Positions 20,611-30,147 are shown, counted from the first letter of the stretch. The stretch is 31,222 nucleotides of DNA from Plicaturopsis crispa FD-325 SS-3 (GCA_000827205.1 KN832563.1:508677-539898), one strand, 5' to 3'. Made by a program: numbers and translations. Notes: generated by a model not told the origin, from the letters alone.

Positions 20611-22443
20611 ATGAGCACCTCAGCAGCGCGTACCGCTCGCCACAACCACCCGCATCGTCGTACTGCTCACGCACTGCGCGTGCACGAGGACCCTGTCGTA
20701 CCCAGCGAAGCGTCCTCTTCAGTCCGCAGGCGCAAGTCGCGCTCCTCGGAACGCACAGGGCCCGCACTCGCACAGATCGTCGTCCCGAAGCTGCAGGCGG
20801 ACACGTCGCGCCACGGCTCCAAGAAGAAACGGCCTCTGCCGTCGTCGAGCTCGCGGCTGGTCGAGGCGGTCGAGATACCCGTGGATGATAATCGCGGTCG
20901 ACCGATCAAGCCGCGTCCAAAAGCGCGCTATCGGGTCCCTTTGTCGGAGAATGGCGAGCGCACCTCGCAAGCGCCGTTGAAACGGGAGGGTTCGAAGTCT
21001 AGGGACCCGCACCATCTGGCGAAGAAACATGCGTCATCGGAGATGGGCGTGCTGGAGAGTAATAGTGATGCCCATAGCGAGATAATGCCGGAAGTGTCGC
21101 GTCTGAAGCAGGAGATCGAGGTCTTGAAGAAGGTGTGTGCGAACTCAATCTCACGGGCATCCCCCTCTGACTGTTCTGTAGCAATTACATGATAGCAAGA
21201 AGATGGTCAAGAAGCATAATAAGGTATGTAAGATATGAGCATAGATGATGGTCGTGGGTCTCATACCAATGTAGACGATCGAAGAGATGAAGGCCGATGC
21301 ACTTACGAAAGCCAAGGTATGCCCCCAATAAGCTGCATGAGTTTTATGTGCTTACAACCATTCTCAGGCGATGAAGACGAACGAGCTAGCCGTTCAAAAG
21401 TACAAGACGAAGCTTAAGAAATCGGAAGAGGTACTGCTGAATGTCACGATATGATTGTCCGAGGTGCTAATATCTCTGCAGGTCGTGTCGAACATTGAAG
21501 GGAATATGCAATGCCTCATTTGTATGGAATTGTTGTTCAAGCCCTTCGCGTATGTCTGATTACATCTCCATTCGGACTCCACAAGTCTAACTCTACTGCT
21601 AGTCTTGCCCCCTGCGGACATGTCTTGTGTTTGGGCTGTCTGCAGGAATGGTTCCGCAAGGCGCCGCCGGTCGACGACGATATGTTCGACGAAGACGACC
21701 CAGACTACCTCCTCCACCGCCGCAAAACATGTCCGTGCTGTCGCGCGAGCGTCTTCAGCCGGCCCGCACCCGTCTTCGTTGTCAAAGCCGTCGCCACAAC
21801 GCTGAGTAAACACAAACCACCGGCGCAGGGCACGCCGCCGCGCGTCTCGCCGCCTCCTGACGCTGATCCGTGGGACGGCCTCTTCCCGCCCGTCGACGCC
21901 TATGGATATCCCATGGACGCGGACTCTGACGAGGAAGACTACGGGGAAGGTTCGGACGACGATGACGATGACGACATGGGGCTGTTTGCGTACGGCACGG
22001 ACAGCGACGAGGATTCATACGACGGTGTATACTATCCCGCGCAGTGGGCGCCCGCGAGCCTCGAGCTCGACGGCGAGGACCTCGTGTACGGCGAGCTCAC
22101 GGACAGCGACATATCGCTGCTGCGGCGCGGCGCGACGCTCGAGATGCTCGACACGTACGATATGTACTACCAGCACCAGCTCGGCGTCGTGCTGAGCCTC
22201 AGCGACGGGAACCGGCTCTTCCTCGGGTGGAACATTAACCTGCGCGCGGACGATCCGTCCGGAGACGCGTTTGTGGAGTGGGCGCTCGCGGATATGGAGG
22301 AGCGCCCGGAGCGCTGGGCGATTCAGGAGCATGAGGATGGGACGTGGGATGCGAAGAGGTTGCTGCGCGAGGACGAGGTCGAGGAATACGATACCACGGA
22401 CACGGAGGCATATGACGTAGATGATCTCGACTTGTTCGAGTGA
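20611..22443 (+). CDS. Coiled-coil RING-finger protein with acidic C-terminus (probable E3 ubiquitin ligase)
   Basis: Six exons (20611-21132, 21182-21223, 21275-21316, 21368-21430, 21482-21549, 21603-22443) give 525 aa. The first ~150 residues are basic, Arg/Ser/Pro-rich and probably disordered. From ~155 to 235 lies a Lys/Glu-rich coiled coil (LKQEIEVLKK onward) carried mostly by three small exons of 42, 42 and 63 nt, all phase 0, so each is a cassette of whole codons. The RING (C3HC4) follows: CLIC, then APCGHVLCLGC, then CPCC, with an acidic insert (DDDMFDEDDPDY) between the sixth and seventh ligands. The C-terminal ~200 residues are strongly acidic, with a run of seven Asp. A soluble E3 ligase with a self-associating coiled coil is the likely role; substrate unknown. 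The order coiled coil then RING recalls RNF8-type proteins but I see no FHA domain. Confidence 0.85.
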
Positions 22444-22915
22444 ACTGTTGGCAGGAGGGTTTGGATGTTAAATGCAAGTGTGTATGATGCTGGCTGTAAA
22501 ATTTGTAAAATTTATTCCCGCTCAATGTGCTGGGGACTTGACCGAAGCAATCTCGGCCGCCTCGGTGTCTCCTCGGCGCACATAAGTTCAACTTAGATTG
22601 CTATTTGAGGACGATGCAAGGTGATTGATACAGTCTAGCTATTGATACACAGATGTAGTATGCTATGCTAAGGGCGTCCGTGCGAGAGTCCTAGGATAGT
22701 CTAGGCGGGAAATGGTATGGTATAGATAATGTCCGTGAGGGTTGTGAGGTTGTGAGGTATACGTCGTCCGTGGTATCAGGATTGTCAATCAACATAGACC
22801 AGCTATGTAGTGCAGTGGGTATCAAAGATGCGGGTATCTAAACGAGATAATGAGTAAGAATGCGCACAGAAAAACGAATCAAAAGGAACGGCACACACCT
22901 ATGCTTTGCTCCATC
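22444..22915. other. Convergent intergenic region, no gene seen
   Basis: About 470 bp between two converging genes, expected to hold both 3' untranslated regions. Only short local repeats are visible (GTTGTGAGGTTGTGAGG near 22740, two GATTGATAC-like words near 22622). Confidence 0.5.
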
Positions 22916-24424
22916 CTACTTGCGCCTTCTATTTATCATGTCTGTGGCGCATTTCCTGCCGCTCCTGCTCCTCGCCCCTCCATTTGCTTCTAGGCGTTTG
23001 AAGGGCACAGCACCTTTCTTCCGGTGTGCAGCCTGAGGCAACCGTTTGCGGTATCGCGTCACACCGTGCTCCGCCAGGACGACATCGTCACAGTATTCTA
23101 TACGCAGCGGGAAGTACCACCCTTTGCCTCCAGGTGCAGGTAGGACGAGTTCGACATCGGGTGCGCGCGTGGGTACCACTGGCCGCTTGTGGTACGCGCG
23201 GTGCTTGGCATACGTGAACGGTGTGATGTGTGTCGTGGGCGGGAATTCCTTCTCGATCCTGTCGAGCTCCCTCATCCACGCACTGTCGAGCACGCGCGAC
23301 CGGCGCGTCTCGCGGCGGTAGGTGTGGTCATTCATCCAGCGCTTATTGGCGGAGTGGATCCGCGCGCAGATCTCGGGAGTCTGAGCGGACGTGTAGAGGG
23401 ACCGCCGGTCGGTGATAGCGCGGAGGCGCGTGCGGCGCGCACTTGCGAGGGATTTCTTGGCGGCAGAGAGGACTGGCCAGGGCGGGGCAGGCTTTGGGGA
23501 CGCCGTGGGCATTGGGCAGGCAGACGAGATCGAGGGCCGTACGCTGGAGCCGATGGACGATGCCGCGGTGTCGATGGATGCACGAGGGGTCCAGGTGCCG
23601 CCGAAGGCCGACGTGTGCGTCCCATCGGACGAGTGGGTGGTGTCCGTGGCAAAGGACGCACGAGGTCCAGATGCCACCGCTCGCGCGATCGAAGCAGCCA
23701 GGTTCTCCGCTAGCATACGCTGGTCCTCCAGTCTCATCTCCTCTACTACACTCTTGTGCCTAAAATAAGGCAGCTCGGGTACCCGTTCGGCGGGGGTCGC
23801 ATCGGCTAGTACTGGTGCAGTGGCGCGTGCTGGGTTATATGGCCGATTCCATACGGTGGCATCTTCAGCGACGTCCTCGTCAGGGAATACAGGTTCTCGC
23901 ACGCGGTCCCCGAACACGTCCTTCCAATTTTTATTGAGCCTCTTGGGATTGAACTGCCGCCCACCATCTGGCCTTGGCAGGGGTTCCATATTGGAGTCGA
24001 GAGGAATGAGCTCGCCAAACTCATCTCGCGGCATGTCGTACCGTTCAAGGCCTCTGTGATAGGTGACTTGGGGGATCGGGAGAAACTCGGCAAGATCTGG
24101 CATTTTGCGTATTATGATCTTGGGCTCTGGCTCTGGCTCGGGTGTGCGAAAGGAGAGCTTTGAGAAAACAGAGGATAAGGAAGGGCGTTTGGCGCGGGGT
24201 GTCTCAGATGATTCTGGGTTGCGTCCAGAAAGGGAACGGCGTAAGCGAGCGTAGAGGGAATTAGGCTGGGGACGGGGCTTTGGCATAGTGACATAGTTAT
24301 TGGGTGCGGCAGGGATGCGATCGAATGCTGATTGGGAAAGAGAGAATACGTTGATAGGTTGTTGTTCAGGTTCTGGTTTAGAAAGTGGTGAGACCGGTCT
24401 CGAGTGTTGGGAAGGAGAAGGCAT
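22916..24424 (-). CDS. Uncharacterised intronless basic protein, member 1 of a three-gene cluster
   Basis: A single exon of 502 aa; I do not recognise it. The N-terminal 100 residues are Pro/Ser/Arg-rich with a LYARLRRSLSGR segment. A central part (DAPRDEFGELIPLDSN-like stretch near residue 135, then KRLNKNWKDVFGDRVREP near 160) looks structured. A Ser-rich part contains PRASIDTAASS and KKSLASARRTRLR, which resemble RASLDTAATDS and ISLASARRRSRSS in the + strand gene at 27778. The C-terminal third has conserved-looking aromatic and basic segments (HITPFTYAKHRAYHKRPVV, GKGWYFPLRIEYCDD) and ends very basic. No signal peptide or membrane segment. A TATA-like word (GGTATAAAAC on -, 24488-24497) lies 64 bp upstream, and the cluster promoter word lies at 24586-24598. 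Relationship to the other two genes is tentative. Confidence 0.7.
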   Translation of the reverse strand: MPSPSQHSRPVSPLSKPEPEQQPINVFSLSQSAFDRIPAAPNNYVTMPKPRPQPNSLYARLRRSLSGRNPESSETPRAKRPSLSSVFSKLSFRTPEPEPEPKIIIRKMPDLAEFLPIPQVTYHRGLERYDMPRDEFGELIPLDSNMEPLPRPDGGRQFNPKRLNKNWKDVFGDRVREPVFPDEDVAEDATVWNRPYNPARATAPVLADATPAERVPELPYFRHKSVVEEMRLEDQRMLAENLAASIARAVASGPRASFATDTTHSSDGTHTSAFGGTWTPRASIDTAASSIGSSVRPSISSACPMPTASPKPAPPWPVLSAAKKSLASARRTRLRAITDRRSLYTSAQTPEICARIHSANKRWMNDHTYRRETRRSRVLDSAWMRELDRIEKEFPPTTHITPFTYAKHRAYHKRPVVPTRAPDVELVLPAPGGKGWYFPLRIEYCDDVVLAEHGVTRYRKRLPQAAHRKKGAVPFKRLEANGGARSRSGRKCATDMINRRRK

Positions 24425-24585
24425 GTTGGTAGTTTGTTGTTGTTCAGGTGGAGGAAGAGAGGAGACCGTTCTCGAGTGCGCACCAATGTTTTATACCCCA
24501 GGGCGTGCGGATGTAAATCTGCGAGTATATGCGACAACATATTGTTTTCTGTATAGTTCTGTGGTCCATTATAAAACGACGTTCC

Positions 24586-24612
24586 GAGACAATTTCCGAG
24601 GATCAATTTCCG
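24586..24612 (-). promoter_or_regulatory. Cluster promoter element, two CGGAAATT copies
   Basis: On the - strand CGGAAATTGTCTC (24598-24586) is preceded by a second CGGAAATT (24612-24605). They sit 162-188 bp upstream of the gene starting at 24424, with a TATA word between. The 13-mer recurs exactly upstream of the gene at 27778. Confidence 0.6.
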
Positions 24613-24856
24613 ACTTTGCTTCCGCTATGCTGTGCAATGACATCAGAAGTGCTGCGTCCCAGGAAGCTCTGGCGGATTCTCATAGGGGCGGCTGACGCTT
24701 TCATATACAGCTCCGTCTGGCGTGCAAGTCCGTCATAAGAGAGTCCTGAGACAATATGAATCGTTTTTAGAATTGAGCGTGTAGTACAACAAAACAACAT
24801 ACGGTATATCCTTGTAATAGCGTGGCAAAAGCGGATAATACCACATCGTATACAGC

Positions 24857-26320
24857 CTAGGTCTCATAGGTGAATCCCGCGTCCCACATTTTGAGATACC
24901 ACGCATCGAGCCTATCGTCTTCATTGCTCAGTGAGACTTCGCGCATTTTGCTCCAGCGGTACCCCAGACCGGCACCAGCCACTCTCCACTCCATCGGCGG
25001 TGGGCCGCGCATCCCTGGGACGAAAGGCGTTTCCTGCTCGTCTCGCCACAGGACGTACTTCCAGAAAAAGTTCTCCTTGCGCTGCGGAGCGTCGGCATCT
25101 GAACCAGACGTGGCCGAGGGAGTCTCGCTGGTGGTGTCTGATTCGGCGGAGGTGCGGTGAGATTGACAACTCGGGACACGAGCGTGCAACTCCGGGTGAT
25201 AGTCGGCGGCAAGCGCGGCGAGTTGGCCGTCAAAGTCGGTACCACAATCGTACTGCTCCCAGGACGGAGGCCCAGTCCTAGCAGTCGGCCCCTGAGCCTT
25301 GACTGCAGGGACAGTGTTGCCTTGTGCCTTTTCACTGACATGAGAGTCCACCTTAGGGGGAGCGAAAGCTGGGGCGCCGTGTTTTGCTTCCTTCTTTGCA
25401 GTGTAGCGCAGGTACGCAGCCTGTCTGGCGAGCGTCGCCTTGTCCTTGGTGTTAATCCCAACGCGCTGCATCGGATGCCGTGACCCCCGCGCGACCTCCA
25501 ACGCCACGAGCCCCTCATGCGCCGCCTCGCCCAGATCGACCGCCTCAAAGTCGGGCAGCGACGCGGGCGGGCGCGCCATGAGCGCACGCACGGCCCGCAC
25601 GACGTCGGCGTGCACGTCCTCCACGTATGCGTGGTGCTGCTTCTCGTCGTCCGCGCAGCCGGATGCCTCGGCTGTGATGGTGTCTGTGAGCTCGTGCCCC
25701 TGCCGCGTGCGGTACACGCTCGTGCGCGCGAGAGACACAAGCGCCCAGCGCGCGCGTGGGTTGCGGCGGCTGTATACGGCGCGCATGCGGTCGGCGACCC
25801 ATGCGTCGCGCGGATCGGAGCCTGGGCGTGGGCGTGCTGCGGCTGTGGACACGGAGAGGGTGTAGATGGCGCGCGGGACGTCGGCGAAGGTCACCTCGGG
25901 GCGCGCGTCGTGTGCGAGGGCGAGGTGCACGGTCGAGAGCCCAGGTGCAAGCGCACAGAAGTGTGCGAGGAAGAGCGGGAGATCTTGGGTATGTATCCGA
26001 GAAGATTTGTCGGCGAGGATGGTGAGAGAGTGGAGCGTGGGGTCTACGAGAGTTGTGCGGGCTTCGAGAGCAATCATTTCTGTGTATCGGACGTGGAGAT
26101 GAGAGGCGGTAGGCGGCTCGAGGACAAGATCTGAGTCAGGCCTGGAGGGCCTGCCCTCCACGTCAAAAAGAGAACGTAAACACGCGGTCATCGGTTTGGG
26201 TATAACTTGGAAGCTTGGGATTCTCAGTTTGAGAGGCCGTTGCTCACGGCGCCGTGCAAGCTTTAATCGGCGCTCGTAGTCGATGCTGACAAGTTGCAGG
26301 GGAGATATGGAGGTCGACAT
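24857..26320 (-). CDS. Uncharacterised intronless protein, member 2 of the cluster; paralogue of the gene at 27778 without its F-box-like part
   Basis: A single exon; the start at 26320 (MSTSIS) is preferred over an in-frame ATG at 26344 because its following SIDYERRLKLAR aligns with SIDYARRLEDAR of the paralogue at 27778. Length is 487 aa. A core from ~residue 75 to 270 aligns along its whole length: HVRYTEMIALE with HVPYADMVAFE, DLPLFLAHF with DLAPFLAHF, TLSVS with TLSVA, ARWALVSLARTSVYRTRQGHE with GRWALVYAARRSTFRTERGHE, and YVEDVHADVVRAVRALMARPP with YVDDLHKDVFAAVRAYMARPP. Near the C-terminus GLGYRWSKMREVS matches GRGFRWVKSRSVW. The F-box-like block of the paralogue is absent, replaced by about 40 unrelated residues. 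The last 60 residues (FFWKYVLWRDEQETPF onward) are unique. Function unknown. Confidence 0.75.
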   Translation of the reverse strand: MSTSISPLQLVSIDYERRLKLARRREQRPLKLRIPSFQVIPKPMTACLRSLFDVEGRPSRPDSDLVLEPPTASHLHVRYTEMIALEARTTLVDPTLHSLTILADKSSRIHTQDLPLFLAHFCALAPGLSTVHLALAHDARPEVTFADVPRAIYTLSVSTAAARPRPGSDPRDAWVADRMRAVYSRRNPRARWALVSLARTSVYRTRQGHELTDTITAEASGCADDEKQHHAYVEDVHADVVRAVRALMARPPASLPDFEAVDLGEAAHEGLVALEVARGSRHPMQRVGINTKDKATLARQAAYLRYTAKKEAKHGAPAFAPPKVDSHVSEKAQGNTVPAVKAQGPTARTGPPSWEQYDCGTDFDGQLAALAADYHPELHARVPSCQSHRTSAESDTTSETPSATSGSDADAPQRKENFFWKYVLWRDEQETPFVPGMRGPPPMEWRVAGAGLGYRWSKMREVSLSNEDDRLDAWYLKMWDAGFTYET

Positions 26321-26430
26321 AGTGGTTATGAGTGGGAAGTTCATAAAATGTGCGCACCTAGTACATGTTATAGTCAGAGATCGTCAGGTCCATTCAGGGA
26401 GGGATCGGAGACTGCGGGTGTCTCGAATTT

Positions 26431-26443
26431 GAGACAAGTCCCG
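26431..26443 (-). promoter_or_regulatory. Cluster promoter element, variant copy
   Basis: On the - strand CGGGACTTGTCTC lies 111 bp upstream of the start at 26320. It differs from the copies at the two other cluster genes (CGGAAATTGTCTC) at two of 13 positions. A second GTCTC-type half (GAGAC, - strand) sits just downstream, making a loose GTCTC...GAGAC dyad. Confidence 0.45.
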
Positions 26444-26479
26444 AAACCGTTTGGAGGAGTATTCGGCCCCAATGGCCCA

Positions 26480-27587
26480 AACCAAAATGTTTAGGTACAC
26501 CTTAAGAAATGCGTCTGGGAAAGCAAATTCGCTAGCCTTACACGCTTCAAGACTGGTAGCTGATTGAACGAGCGCGTCTACACGAGAGTCAAAAGTATAC
26601 GCAGTGAGGAGGGAAGATGCTCTGTTTGAAGACTGATATGTGCATACCTGCTGGGCCTTCTGAGGCCATTACCGATAACCCTCCACCATGCTATTCCTAG
26701 CTGTCACAGCTGATACAACTTGGATAGTTACCGGCCGCAAAAGCCCTCGCAGGACTTGCTGAACCGAGCAAAATGGGCGTGCACAGACTGCACGGCTGTA
26801 TCTGGTTACGAAGCCTGGAGAGAGTCGTCACGAAGACGCTGCAACGAGAAACCAGACGGCGAGAGAAGACATAGGCCAAGCATAGCAGTGTAGCAGAAAG
26901 AAGAAGGAAGATAGACGGAGCATAGGAAGTACAAACGAGTACAACAATGAAAATTGGTTGGGAAACCGGGCGAGTCAGACGAGAGTCGGTGAGGAGAAGA
27001 AATGGGTACCAGGGGTCCGAGTTATCAGAGTTTGGGGTCTGTCATGACGGAGTGCTCGCGCCGCTGGCGGGGGTTTTTCAACTTGCTTCTAGTTTTGGAC
27101 TCTCTTCAATCGCACTGCGTAGTTTCAATTCCTGTCTAACTAGACTAACAGAGTACCTCTTGGATGATGACTACACATCAAAGTCTCAGCCCTATATGCA
27201 CAAGGCGCGAAAGGAATCGCTGAGTCGTCTCTGCCTGAGCTAGCCGGCGAGCAAAAACAGGCTCAGGCCTCCGCCTCAGGGGGCAAGCCTTGGGAACTAC
27301 GCGTCGAAAATGTATTGGAACCACCGCAGTGTACTCCTAGACGAGGGTACCGATTAGGTATGCTGCTGTGTCTCACTACGCAGTGCCAGGATATAGGAGG
27401 ACTGCGGCACCATTTCAATCTTGACCAGATCGTCGCCGCCTGCTTCCGAGCCTGCATGCATTGGTCTCAATCCCACATATGCAGGTACGCAAATCGATTC
27501 TACTCAATGTATTGGATCTCTTGAACTCAAGTCGCTCAAGTCGATTCATGTAGTTAACTAACTGTATCGTTGCTGTCGAAACGTGCG
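26480..27587. other. Long intergenic region, no gene seen
   Basis: About 1.1 kb between the divergent cluster genes. The open frames are short, have no domain, and no tRNA or mobile element end could be recognised. A purine-rich patch runs from about 26880 to 26930. The region next to 27588 leads into the promoter of the + strand gene. Confidence 0.5.
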
Positions 27588-27661
27588 CGGAAATTACGAT
27601 GTCGGGAATTATTTTGTATCGAGTAAGTTTCGGGAATTAAAACAGTATCGGAAATTGTCTC
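27588..27661 (+). promoter_or_regulatory. Cluster promoter element, four CGGRAATT copies
   Basis: CGGAAATT at 27588-27595, CGGGAATT at 27603-27610 and 27631-27638, and CGGAAATTGTCTC at 27649-27661, all in the same orientation. The last is identical to the 13-mer upstream of the gene at 24424. A TATAAG word follows at 27711-27716, about 65 bp before the start codon. This looks like a repeated activator site plus TATA box. Confidence 0.6.
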
Positions 27662-27777
27662 ACCGTGTACATATAGCGATTTGCATCCGCTGCGTCTAAT
27701 TGGATCGAGCTATAAGATGGTCGCTTGCCCCTTACTGGCCTTCTTCCCAAACTACCACAAACCACAACCCACCCGCC

Positions 27778-29592
27778 ATGTCATCTCTACCCACTTTCGT
27801 GGCCCCTCCATCTCCTGACAGTATCGACTACGCACGCCGTCTTGAGGACGCACGCGCACAAGAGGTTGCCCCAGTCCCACCCACCCTGCGCCAGCGTCTG
27901 CGACGCACGCTCCGAAACATCCCCCGGTCCATAGCATCGATACCCCGGCCCACAAAGCTATCAAAATCTGCCCCTATCATACCCGCCACCCTCCCCCAGC
28001 TCCCGCTCACCATCGTTGCCCGCATCCTCGAAGAAGCGTGGTCGACGCCCCTGACGCACGCCGAGCGGGGGCAGCTCGTGTCCTCGAGCCGGCTAGTCAG
28101 CAAGCCGTGGGCGGCGCAGTTCCGGGATATCAGCACGCGGCACGCACACGTCCCCTATGCCGACATGGTCGCCTTCGAAACCCACGCCGCGCGCTGCGCC
28201 CGCGGCGAGTGCCCTTCCACCTACCCGCTCAGCACCACCACAGCCGGGCGCGGGCCCATGCGCACTCTCACCCTCGAGCTCGACGCGCACACCCCGCGCG
28301 CCAAGCCCGGCGACCTCGCGCCCTTCCTCGCCCACTTCGCGCACGCCGGCCACGCGCCGGACCTGCACACGCTGTTCGTGACGGCGGAGGGCGACGGCGC
28401 GCGGCCGGTGCTAGCGCTCGCGCAGGTGCCGCCGCAGGTGCACACGCTGAGCGTCGCGCTGGTGCCGCCCGCCCGGCGGCCGTGGACGGAGGACACGATG
28501 TGCGTCGCGTGGAGCCGTGCGAATGCGCGTGGGCGCTGGGCGCTCGTGTACGCTGCGCGCCGCAGCACGTTCCGCACCGAGCGCGGGCACGAGGTGCTCG
28601 ACGCCGCCGTTGCCCGCGCCGCCACCACCGACGATAACGAAGACGTGGAGTATGTGGATGATTTGCACAAAGACGTGTTCGCGGCGGTGCGCGCGTACAT
28701 GGCGCGGCCGCCGCGCGCGCAGGACCGGGGGACGCTGCGGGGCGCGGACGACCCGGCGGATATGTCGATGGGCGCGGCACTGCAGGCGGGGCTGTTTGCG
28801 GTCGCGGTGCAGTCAGCCGCGGAGAAGGAGGCTGCGGCGATTCGGTTTGCGCGGCCGCGTGCGGCGTCTGCGCCGAGGCCTATGGCCTTTAAGCCGATAG
28901 CCAGTGCGACAGCTTCGTCCTCGCGTGCTTCAATGCAATTGCCTACGCCCCCGTCAGCTTACACGGCTCCTCCCTCTGCGTACACCACCCCCTCCGCGTC
29001 TGCCCCCGCACCAGCGCTCAACGCGCAGGACGTCCCCACCTTCCTCGACAACGAGATCTCCCTCGCATCCGCGCGCCGCCGCAGCCGGTCGTCCACCGCC
29101 ACGAGCTACCTCTCGTCCATATTCAGCAAGCGCATGTCTGTGGACCACGGTGCGCGTGGGTCTATGGACATTGGTGCGCGTGCATCTCTAGACACTGCTG
29201 CGACAGACTCCCCCCGACCTTCGATTGACGTGTTGAGTGGGAGCTCCCCGATAGACGTCAAGAGTACACCGATGGACATCAAGAGCTCGCCGCTCGCCAT
29301 CGACAGCACGACGTCCGTCAAAGTCCTCGGCAAGCAGCGCGCCGCGTCCGAGTCCGCCGCTCCTCGTAAAGAGACCACGCCGCCACCAGTCAGCGCCGCT
29401 ATGAAAGAGGCACAGGCAGCAGCCCTCAGCCGCGCGTTCTTCGGCGAGATGACCGCCCCGCAGACGCACCATGCGCGCGCGCCGACCCCGAAGGCGTCGG
29501 ACGAGCACGGGGTGGGGCGTGGGTTTAGGTGGGTGAAGAGTCGGAGTGTGTGGAAGATTAGTACGGGTGGGGGTGGTGGGAGTTATTGGTGA
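27778..29592 (+). CDS. Uncharacterised F-box-like intronless protein, member 3 of the cluster
   Basis: A single exon of 604 aa from ATG 27778; the open frame runs further 5' but has no ATG and overlaps the TATA word. Residues ~72-117 (LPQLPLTIVARILEEAWSTP, then RLVSKPWAAQFRDIS) have the pattern of a fungal F-box: LP-hydrophobic-Ile-Leu, then a V-S-K-x-W close. The core from ~125 to 330 aligns throughout with the - strand gene at 24857 (see that entry for matching segments). From ~365 onward the protein is Ser/Ala/Pro-rich, with degenerate SAYTAPPSAYTTPSA and RxSMDIGARASLDT repeats and DIKSxP repeats, and is likely disordered. The end GRGFRWVKSRSVWKIS is shared with the paralogue. If the F-box is real, it may act as an SCF adaptor; no substrate-binding domain is recognised. 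Strong GC bias in the middle produces long antisense frames that are not genes. Confidence 0.75.
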   Translation: MSSLPTFVAPPSPDSIDYARRLEDARAQEVAPVPPTLRQRLRRTLRNIPRSIASIPRPTKLSKSAPIIPATLPQLPLTIVARILEEAWSTPLTHAERGQLVSSSRLVSKPWAAQFRDISTRHAHVPYADMVAFETHAARCARGECPSTYPLSTTTAGRGPMRTLTLELDAHTPRAKPGDLAPFLAHFAHAGHAPDLHTLFVTAEGDGARPVLALAQVPPQVHTLSVALVPPARRPWTEDTMCVAWSRANARGRWALVYAARRSTFRTERGHEVLDAAVARAATTDDNEDVEYVDDLHKDVFAAVRAYMARPPRAQDRGTLRGADDPADMSMGAALQAGLFAVAVQSAAEKEAAAIRFARPRAASAPRPMAFKPIASATASSSRASMQLPTPPSAYTAPPSAYTTPSASAPAPALNAQDVPTFLDNEISLASARRRSRSSTATSYLSSIFSKRMSVDHGARGSMDIGARASLDTAATDSPRPSIDVLSGSSPIDVKSTPMDIKSSPLAIDSTTSVKVLGKQRAASESAAPRKETTPPPVSAAMKEAQAAALSRAFFGEMTAPQTHHARAPTPKASDEHGVGRGFRWVKSRSVWKISTGGGGGSYW

Positions 29593-30147
29593 TGGGTCTG
29601 TGGAAGACTGAGAGCAAACAGGACATTCATTCTCGCTACTTAGATGCGGATGCTCGCTCGATGCGATGCACACTAGACTTTAGATTTGCATTGTCTGTAC
29701 CACAACCAAAGCATTGAGATACCAAACTGTAACAGTATACCCACTAGATGAAATTATACCTTTGAACATCTCCACATACAACAGCGCTGTTTGTTGGGAG
29801 CGGTGGTTTACAGTAAGTGCGTGATGCGAGTCTGCAGACTTGGAAGTCTAGCATTTCAAGATACTATATGGCGTTCAGCACTGGTTAGTTTGTACGGATA
29901 GAAGTAAGACGGCCCTGCGCACCGATGCAGGAAGCACGGGGAGCGACATGGCGCAGCGGCATGAACTAGTACAGCTACAAAAATTGGGGAAGGGAGACGA
30001 ATACCCTCGTTCTGGAAGAAAAGCATCAGGAAAACCTCGGATTGTGAATTCAGGTAAAGTCTATAGAAATCCTCTCAATCGATGATAAATCCAATAAACG
30101 CAACAAATCCGAAAAAATTGAAGTCGATTTAGCGTCAATTTGTACGA
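29593..30147. other. Intergenic region next to the transposon
   Basis: About 550 bp with no gene. It includes the 3' region of the F-box-like gene and probably the untranslated and terminal part of the Plavaka transposon. Two CACTAGA words (about 29670 and 29742) are candidates for its end, but neither can be tested without the other terminus. Confidence 0.4.

Noticed and set aside
23189-23713. A 174-codon + strand frame over the gene at 22916-24424
   Set aside because: It is a shadow of the longer - strand frame, with Arg/Gly-rich composition and no recognisable content.
28268-28780. Long antisense frames inside the gene at 27778-29592
   Set aside because: The stretch is very GC-rich, so stops are rare in every frame; translations are Arg/Ala/Pro mush while the sense frame aligns with a paralogue.
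29668-29750. CACTAGA words as the end of the Plavaka element
   Set aside because: CACTA is short and occurs twice by chance levels; without the opposite terminus and a target duplication neither can be assigned.
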